From NCBI GenBank assembly GCA_029817715.1, contig JARUPY010000137.1, forward strand, positions 29,908 to 93,907: 64,000 bases of DNA, in the 5' to 3' direction. The position numbers and the translations under genes are program-made. Positions within the stretch are counted from its first letter, which is position 1. Every line of letters begins with the position of its first letter. Positions 57,526-64,000 of this stretch are shown piece by piece. This stretch comes from Melastoma dodecandrum (Eukaryota > Streptophyta > Magnoliopsida > Myrtales > Melastomataceae). The notes beneath the pieces were generated by a model. The model ran no database searches. It worked only from the letters and a program-made list of their open reading frames with translations, and was not told where the DNA came from.

Positions 57526-60500
57526 CACTTCAAACACTCCGCCCTATTCTTAAGAGTTTGTATGATCACTTGCTGTGTCAAGGGAGCTCATATTACACGT
57601 TGAAGGTCTGATGAAACTTGCTCTCAGGATGAAGAACACCGCCATTGGTACCACGTAAGATACGCGGTTCACTGCGGATGAATAGTTGGATCATGGGTGT
57701 TGATGCGAAAGCATACTCTAGAAGAAAATTGTCCTCCTTAGTACCGCGCACGATTTACTACTTTCATTGGAGTGAAATTGGTTTGTTAGTGAATTGGCTT
57801 TGCATGTATGACATACAGATATTGGTGGCGCTTCAATATGTATCTGGATATGTTCTTTTTTTGAGAAAATGAAAATCTCTCATTTCTTCTGCGCTTCACG
57901 CTTTGAATGTTAGGGTTTTCGAGAAAGTACTTACATCTAAGCCAAGATCTGTCAGTGTCATCGCAAATTCTTCACATCAATAGCTTCCTTGAAAAACTTC
58001 TGCAGCCAAGCTTTCTGCTGGTGCCTCGTTAGTGTGTAGATTCAATTCTATCTACATTAAAGACTTGCTATTAGAAAATCAAGGCGGACACCAACAGCCT
58101 TCTGCTAAGTATAACGAAGGTTCTTACTGAGCTTTTGGAGAATCCTTACTTTTGTAGATAGGAATCAATTCTGCAATTTCACGCCCTTGGTGCTTTGCTT
58201 CAAACCCATATAGAGCCTTATGCAGTCTCTGTAGACTTTTTGTCTTCTGTGCCTTTCATCACGAATCCCTGTGGTTGTTCTACGTAGGACTTCTTCTTCT
58301 AGTAACATTAAGAAATGCTGCTTGACATACAATGCTGGAATCACTTCAAGCTCCTCTTGATGTGCTGCAAATGGCTAGTTTAAGAACAAAGCACTGTTTT
58401 GTCTCCATCCTTGCTACAGGGAGCAAAATGTTTCTTTATTGTTTTTTTTTTTCTTATTGTTTTTTTTTTGTTTTTTTTTTGTAAGAATCAAACTGCCAGG
58501 GCTTCTGTGAATAGACCTTTTGCTTACGGATGCGAGCTTTATGCTTCTGCACACTCTCCATATTCATTATATCTTGGTCTTGTAGACCCACTTTAAGTCC
58601 TGACAGCTTTCTTTTCCTTCTGGGACGTTAGATTCGACCAATGACCATACGTGGGGCATTCTTTCTCTTTAGAAGTGCTTCCTCCTTAATGGGCATTTCT
58701 CCCAGTTTTTCTTCTTCTGATGCTCCCTCAATGTTCTGTGGCTCAAATGCAGCAAGAGCCAAGTTAGCTTGCCTCATACATAGAAATTTCAGTGTGAATG
58801 ATCGATACTCTCTTCTCATGGTGTTAGTGGTATCTCCAATGGGGGGGAACGCACTATCGCTTGTGGAATGGTTTCTAGAGGAAAAACTAGCTTCTGTTGT
58901 TACCGGATGAGATTCTGGTACATGTAACTTATGCTACTGTCTTTACTGTTGTGTCGCGTGTGATAGGAATGCTGTAGCAGTCGCTTCTGGTTAACTGTTA
59001 TCTGTACACTGGAAAATCTGATGTCATAGAAGAAGATACTCTCTCTTGCACATGTTCCAAATCTGAATGTTCATCAAAGATAACATTTCTTGACAGAAAG
59101 TAACTTGTCAGTATTTCGGATTATATAAAGACGTATATCCCTTCGATTCATTAACTATATCCGATCAAAAATCAATTTCTCAACCTTTCTCATTCAAAAC
59201 TTTTTCTCTTCCTTGAGAAGGTGTAGTTGCTATATCCAATACACCCAAATACTCTCAAATTTGATTTACCACGGGCTTCCTTCTTGTGCCACCGCATTCA
59301 TATCGGTGTCTTGATCCTCTAACTGCTTTTGTAGGGCGATCGGTTCACAAAAGGTAGGCAGATGTTCGTTAATAAAGCTTCTGCCTCAGAACTTGTTGGG
59401 TAGACCTTTGCTCCTTTAGGCAATGCTTCTGGCCATCTCCACTATGGTTCTGTTCTTTCTTTCTGCCGACTCCATATTGCTGAGGACGTAGAATACTGCC
59501 ACAAAACAACAAAGTTAACTTGCCTCTGTATCCCCTTCTGTTGGCAATAGTCCGAAAGAATGGGTTCTTTGACAGAAACTCTCCTCCGCGTACTCTGTCC
59601 TCAATGGTCTTAAATCTAATATCCACTTTGATTCTCTGCAAGTGCTTTGAACTTCATAAAGGTGGTGAAAGCATCTGATTTTACCTTCTCAAAGAAAAAA
59701 TAAATCCAAAATTAATTCTAGTATTGTCATCTACGAACAACAGAAAGTATCGTTCTGTTACCGTGAGGACGAGCGTCTGAGTCGGGTCCACAAAACTATC
59801 CTCAAGAACCAGCTCGAGAGGGGCTTGAGCTCTATCATGATGTGTTGGGAAATGGAAGACGATGATGCTTTCCGAACGACACATCCACTTCACAGACGTC
59901 ACCCTTCATGCTAGCTTGTTACTTGAAGGTAGTCCTACCACCATATTACTTCTGCTTTAGTACAAAGCTAGACCCTTTTCCCCCCCTTATTCATACATGT
60001 CCATACCTGAAGATGCCAAAAGATGAGAATCAGTCTTACAAACCTCAGTTTTGAGATGAAAGATCAACATTGCCTGCAAGGAGTCATCTTTAACGGGGAA
60101 CAATATTGATTGGACGTCATCTTCACGATCGCAACCCTCTCTGTCCCGTTTTTCTGGATCTGTTATCTCACATTGACCATTCTGCAATAACCCAAAGTGT
60201 AGCCATTTCATTTTTTCATCATCTGTCCCACAATTAGTAGGTTCTGTACGATTTCTGGAGGTGTAGAAAGAAGTCATCGTGCATCCTCTTTTGTTGACCT
60301 GCCGTGCACTGATAAAAAACTGAAATACAACACCTTTACGCTTCTTATGCTTTAACTTGCTTGTCTCCTCATCTCCAAGTTCCAAGGAGAGAGATGTATT
60401 TCTTATCAAGCGTCCACTCAAAAGTTCTTCTTGATTCCTGTGTCTTTAGGGTTACTACACCCTACTAATCGAGGAAACATTATATCATTCATTATCTTGC

Positions 60501-61669
60501 ACTGGTGCTCTAGGAGGAAGAATAGAAAACTTTAGGATGGTATCATCTTCCTTCATGAGGATATTGTTACCGGAGCTTTCTGTCATCGTTCTTCTGTTTC
60601 CATTCTCTCTGCCTCTTTTATCTTATCGTTACCAGCAATTACGGATCTGAAGAGTTGCAGTTGGGAACTTGCATCTCGCTGCATCGGAAAACGACAATTT
60701 TATTTATTTTCATGATTATTTCTTTCTGCAGATGCGGCCATCCTGCTTACTGCTTCTCTCTTTGGACCGCTTCTGTGGCTGACCTTATGGTCGTCCTTCT
60801 TGCCATAGCCTCATGCCTCTGCCACGACGACCTGCCCTCCATCCACGTTCCTACTGCCATAGGAACTTCTGTTGTTTTCCAGATATATTCTTGCATTTCT
60901 GACTCCAGAAAACATTCAATTTTGCTTGAAAATGCTATGACTACACGGGTGGTTGTGTTACTTGTGGACCCGTTTTCTCATGGGCTTCTAGGGCAACCAA
61001 TTCAATTCATAGATGGAAACTTATCTGCGAGATCCTTCATCTCTTTCATACACGGCAGTTACCCACAATGCTCAAAACTTCTGTGGCATAGCTTCTGAGG
61101 ATTTTCTCCACGACTTTTCTATCTGGGACGACTTTCTCCCACAACTCTTTCAATTGATTGAGGAGTCTTCCTACGATCCTTGAGATGTAGATCTTGACGT
61201 TTTCTGCGTCTTTCATGGATAGACTTGTCGAAGTCTCTCCAAAGTTTCTGTCTAGCTTTATAGAGTACCACACTTCTGGTGAACCCTTGAACTCCTTCTT
61301 TAGGACTTCCCCACGCTTCATTCACATTCTTTCAGGCCGAATATCCTTGGGTAGATGGTTTTGCTTCATGGATTGTATGCAGAATCTCGCTAGAGCATGG
61401 CATTCTTCATGACGTTCTCCTTGTTACGCTTTCTGCTCATCTTCTGTGGGGGTTGATGACACCTTCTGGGAGACGAGATTTTCCTTCTGAGGGAACATCT
61501 TCGTAGCCTTCCTCCACAAGTTTCCATAGATCTTGCGAAAGGAAAATGGTCTCCATTTGAGAACTCCAATAGTTCAAAAGTGCTCACCGTCGAAGTTGGG
61601 AATTTTGTTAGGAGGGACAAAGTGAAAGAACATCGTTGCCAGCGGATGTAGACCATGACTCTTATGCGC

Positions 61670-61681
61670 TGCTGATACTAA
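61670..61681 (-). other. Copia primer-binding site
   Basis: The minus strand reads TAGTATCAGCAGC four bases inside the 5' LTR. It resembles the plant initiator-methionine tRNA site TGGTATCAGAGC with changes. Confidence 0.65.
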
Positions 61682-61684
61682 ATT

Positions 61685-62066
61685 TGTTGGGGGTTATGTG
61701 TGTAGGATTGGATTAGGAAAGGGAGAAGGTGCTAGCAGAACGTACAGGTTCTGTACTGCCGACGACCTTCTGTAGGATAGAGGAAACCTTCATTGTAGAG
61801 CTGCCTGACAATACGAGGAGCGTTTTGGATACAATTTCTTTTTGTTTTAAAACATGTCTCTTTTTCCCATCATTATACAAGGATATGTCTTAACACGTCC
61901 CTTTATTATATAGGGAGGAGTAGGATAAACCAAAAGATCAATAGTAAAACCGACATATTTAATGTCAGATTTAATAAGCTTCTTTTATGATCCCACTTAA
62001 ATGACTTTTACAGCTTGACTAAATTTCAATACCCCCTTAATATTTGATCATAAATTACCTTCTACA
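61685..62066 (-). repeat. Copia 5' LTR
   Basis: It is the partner of 57112-57525 with several indels. The right border near 62066 is less certain than the left, because the last 20 bp are diverged. Confidence 0.82.
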
Positions 62067-63202
62067 TCATTCTACTTGTAAAATTAAATATATTGTTAAC
62101 CATTTCAAAATTAAGATTAAAAAAAAAAAGGATTATATGACTTTCATGTTGGCCAATTCTTATAGTTTCGACGTAAAAATTATATCCATACTTCTATTGG
62201 GGTTCCAAAAAGCCAGATTAGCAAGTAGAGTTAGAACCAAATTTATTTTATCGGCTTCACCGCTTTTTTAAATTCAAACAGAACAAGAATTTATCTTTAT
62301 ACATTCCGTTTGGTTAAGGTTAAACCAAAATTATAGATTTGCTTTTAACTTTGAATAGTTTTATTTGCGAGACAAAACAAAAAAAAAACAATTAATAAAA
62401 ACACTTAATTTTTTAATAAACAGTTAGATTTGGTTTTTCAAATTGTGGTTTCGATTTTATATGGGGCGCGCCGCCCGGAGGAGTTGGCGCGCCTAAAGGC
62501 GCTGGGCGGCCCACTTAACAAACAGACCGTGGTTTGTTTTATGTTGGCGTATTTCCCTCCCGCGGTTTGTCTATTCCTCCACCCGCCGTTGTCTAATCCT
62601 CCTCACCGCCCGTCGTCCTCTTCCTCGCCAGCCGCTCCTCCTCCTCGCTAAACTGGGCCGCCCTTCCTCCTACCCGCCTGCCCGTCTCTAACGGTCAGTC
62701 CTAAATCATCGCCCGCCACCCTTCCTCCTCCTCCTCGCCAGGTGTAACGAGGGTAACTGCAATGGTGTCCGTTGTGGAGGGAAAGCTGAGAGAAGATTGT
62801 GGGAAGTGAAGCTGGTGTTGTTGCTGACAGAAGTGAAGCGTGTTGGTCGTTATGTTGGTTAGGATGAATATTGGGCTGGGCTTGTTAAGGGTTGGGCTCA
62901 ATTGCCTGTGTAAGCGGTGGCCCAGGTGGGCAGCGTGGGGTTGGGACAGTTAATAAAGAGAGTCGGTTGTGGGAAACAGTTAGGCTGTTATCTTGCTTTA
63001 GGAGGTTGTGCGCCGTAGGCGGTTGACTGTTGGAAGCGAACTTTCTGGCTTGGGATGTCGGCGGTGAGGGCTGGGTGTTGAGAATAGTTGATTTGGAATG
63101 AGATTGATATGTTCTGTAGATTGTCTGCTGTGTTGGTTACGTCTCTGTTCATGTATTTTTTTGTGATTGTACTGCGGTGCTGTTTGAATTGCGTGATATC
63201 TA
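62067..63202. other. Spacer and probable 5' LTR of the next retroelement
   Basis: From 62067 to about 62450 it is AT-rich spacer. From 62460 it is GC-rich with two GGCGCGCC words, pyrimidine-rich (CCT)n stretches and plus-strand promoter-like sequence. Because a primer-binding site follows at 63203, the last several hundred bases are probably an LTR. Its left end cannot be placed without a second copy. Confidence 0.45.
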
Positions 63203-64000
63203 AGGGTATCAGAGCATTGATCACTTGCTGTAATGGTTGAGGACACGATCGGAAGAGATGCGGAAGGAGCAGGAATCGTTCGGTGTGGTTGTGACGGGCG
63301 ATTGGCAGAGCAGATGAAAAACTCTTACGTCTACAGGTGCAAGAAATACAAGCTCAGACGGTCGACGCAATGGGAGGCGATGAAGAAATTCGTTTGTGGA
63401 ACGGATTAAACCGAAGGATACAGATTCGTCTGTGGCAGGAAAGGAATTTAACTCCGGAGCTCGAGAATTGGGAATTGGTAACGAGGGCATAATCAAGTAC
63501 TCTAATAGTTTTGTCCTTACCTGTAGGTAGAATTTCCTGATTTCGATGGAACGAAATTGGAAGACTGGCTATATAACTGCCAGATGGTATTTCGAGCTGG
63601 AAAATGAGGCCAAATGACTAGAAGGTGCAGTTAGCTTCTCTATATCTTGTTTGGAGCGCCTACCTTGCAATGGCATTACACGTTCATGAGGAATAGCGAT
63701 TGGAGATAAGGGAGCTGAGTTGGGAAGAATACGTGATAGGCGTTGAACAAAAGGTTCGGGAAGGAAGTGGTTTAGGACCCATTGGGTAAGATGAAAAATT
63801 TAAAGCAGGAGGGAGAGTTCGATAATTTTGTACGCATACATGGAGGAGTTTGATATTTGTTTGAGGGAACGAGTTTTGGAGGACATTGGATTTGCCAATG
63901 GCCTTTCAGGTCAGCTTGTTCATCAAAAGGTCTTAAGGAGGAATACATGAGTACTTTATAGGCTGCTGAAACCCACTGATCTGCTCACTTGTACAGACAA
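63203..64000 (+). mobile_element. 5' end of a Ty3/gypsy-like retroelement, cut by window end
   Basis: GGGTATCAGAGC (about 63204-63215) is a near-perfect initiator-tRNA primer site. About 300 bp downstream, frames read gag features: FPDFDGTKLEDWLYNCQMVF, then LQWHYTF, and later DPLGKMKNLKQEGEFDNF. This matches the retrotransposon gag family typical of gypsy elements, with stops between blocks. The rest lies beyond 64000. Confidence 0.65.

Larger units (their letters stand above)
57112..62066 (-). mobile_element. Ty1/copia retrotransposon, full-length but decayed
   Basis: Two similar LTRs enclose about 4.2 kb read on the minus strand. Gag (UBN2 type) lies at about 61600-61000: WSSQMETIFLSQDLWKLVEE, NEAWGSPKE, LWRDFDKSIHE, VVEKILRS. 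Integrase lies at 59850-59700: RAQAPLELV then ERYFLLFVDDNTR. A tRNA-iMet-like primer site lies next to the 5' LTR and a purine tract (GGGCGGAGTGTTTGAAG) next to the 3' LTR. The possible 5-bp target duplication is TCATA/TCATT. Many stops and frameshifts show long inactivity. Confidence 0.85.

Noticed and set aside
60655..61098. Plus-strand 147-codon frame
   Set aside because: It is antisense to the decayed copia gag/zinc-knuckle region, which explains its length and Cys/His content.

Overview
The window is nuclear DNA of a flowering plant, most likely a eudicot. The evidence is GT-AG introns of about 100-2,000 bp, plant-only families (BURP/PG1-beta, purine permease, GEM-like GRAM protein, three-domain nucleoredoxin, plant FAD synthetase), class VIII myosin remnants, Tat-lineage Ty3/gypsy and Ty1/copia retroelements, a Mutator-like transposase remnant and hAT-type MITEs. 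I cannot name the species.

Layout. 1-6892: the 3' part of a Ty3/gypsy Tat-lineage element (RT, RNase H, second RNase H, integrase). An antisense intron-bearing gene with a plant-mobile-domain-like N-terminus lies between integrase and the 3' LTR. 8989-16000: a GEM-like GRAM protein (+), an F-box/LRR protein (-) and plastid-type FAD synthetase (-). 16780-19000: a decayed class VIII myosin (-) split by an LTR-like insertion. 20351-20944: isoprenylcysteine methyltransferase (-). 22.4-25.2 kb: a dead Mutator transposase and AT-rich repeats. 25.7-33.3 kb: ARF1 GTPase (+), nucleoredoxin NRX1 (-) with a partial decayed duplicate beside it, and a purine permease (-). 35.4-41.2 kb: an OB-fold nucleic-acid-binding protein (+, with a hAT MITE in its intron) and a PG1-beta-type BURP protein (+). 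42.1-43.9 kb: degenerate gypsy gag-protease (-). 44.4-54.0 kb: a small mitochondrial NOXY2-like protein (+) convergent with a 14-exon SUMO protease of the ULP1C/D (OTS) class (-). The introns of the protease gene hold a hAT MITE and a 62-bp-arm hairpin. 57.1-62.1 kb: an old, complete but decayed Ty1/copia element (-) with both LTRs. 63.2-64.0 kb: the start of another retroelement (+), cut by the window end.

The host genes are unrelated housekeeping or signalling genes: membrane traffic, prenyl-protein methylation, SUMO removal, redox, flavin synthesis and purine transport. They do not form an operon-like unit. Most coding models below were built by joining open frames at GT/AG sites with matching phase. 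For GEM-like, F-box/LRR, FAD synthetase, ARF1, NRX1, OB-fold, NOXY2-like and the ULP1 C-terminal part, phases agree at every junction. The most unusual items are the antisense gene inside the Tat element, the strand-asymmetric hairpin in the ULP1 intron, the pair of related hAT MITEs sitting in introns, and the uncertain 5' end of the SUMO protease gene.
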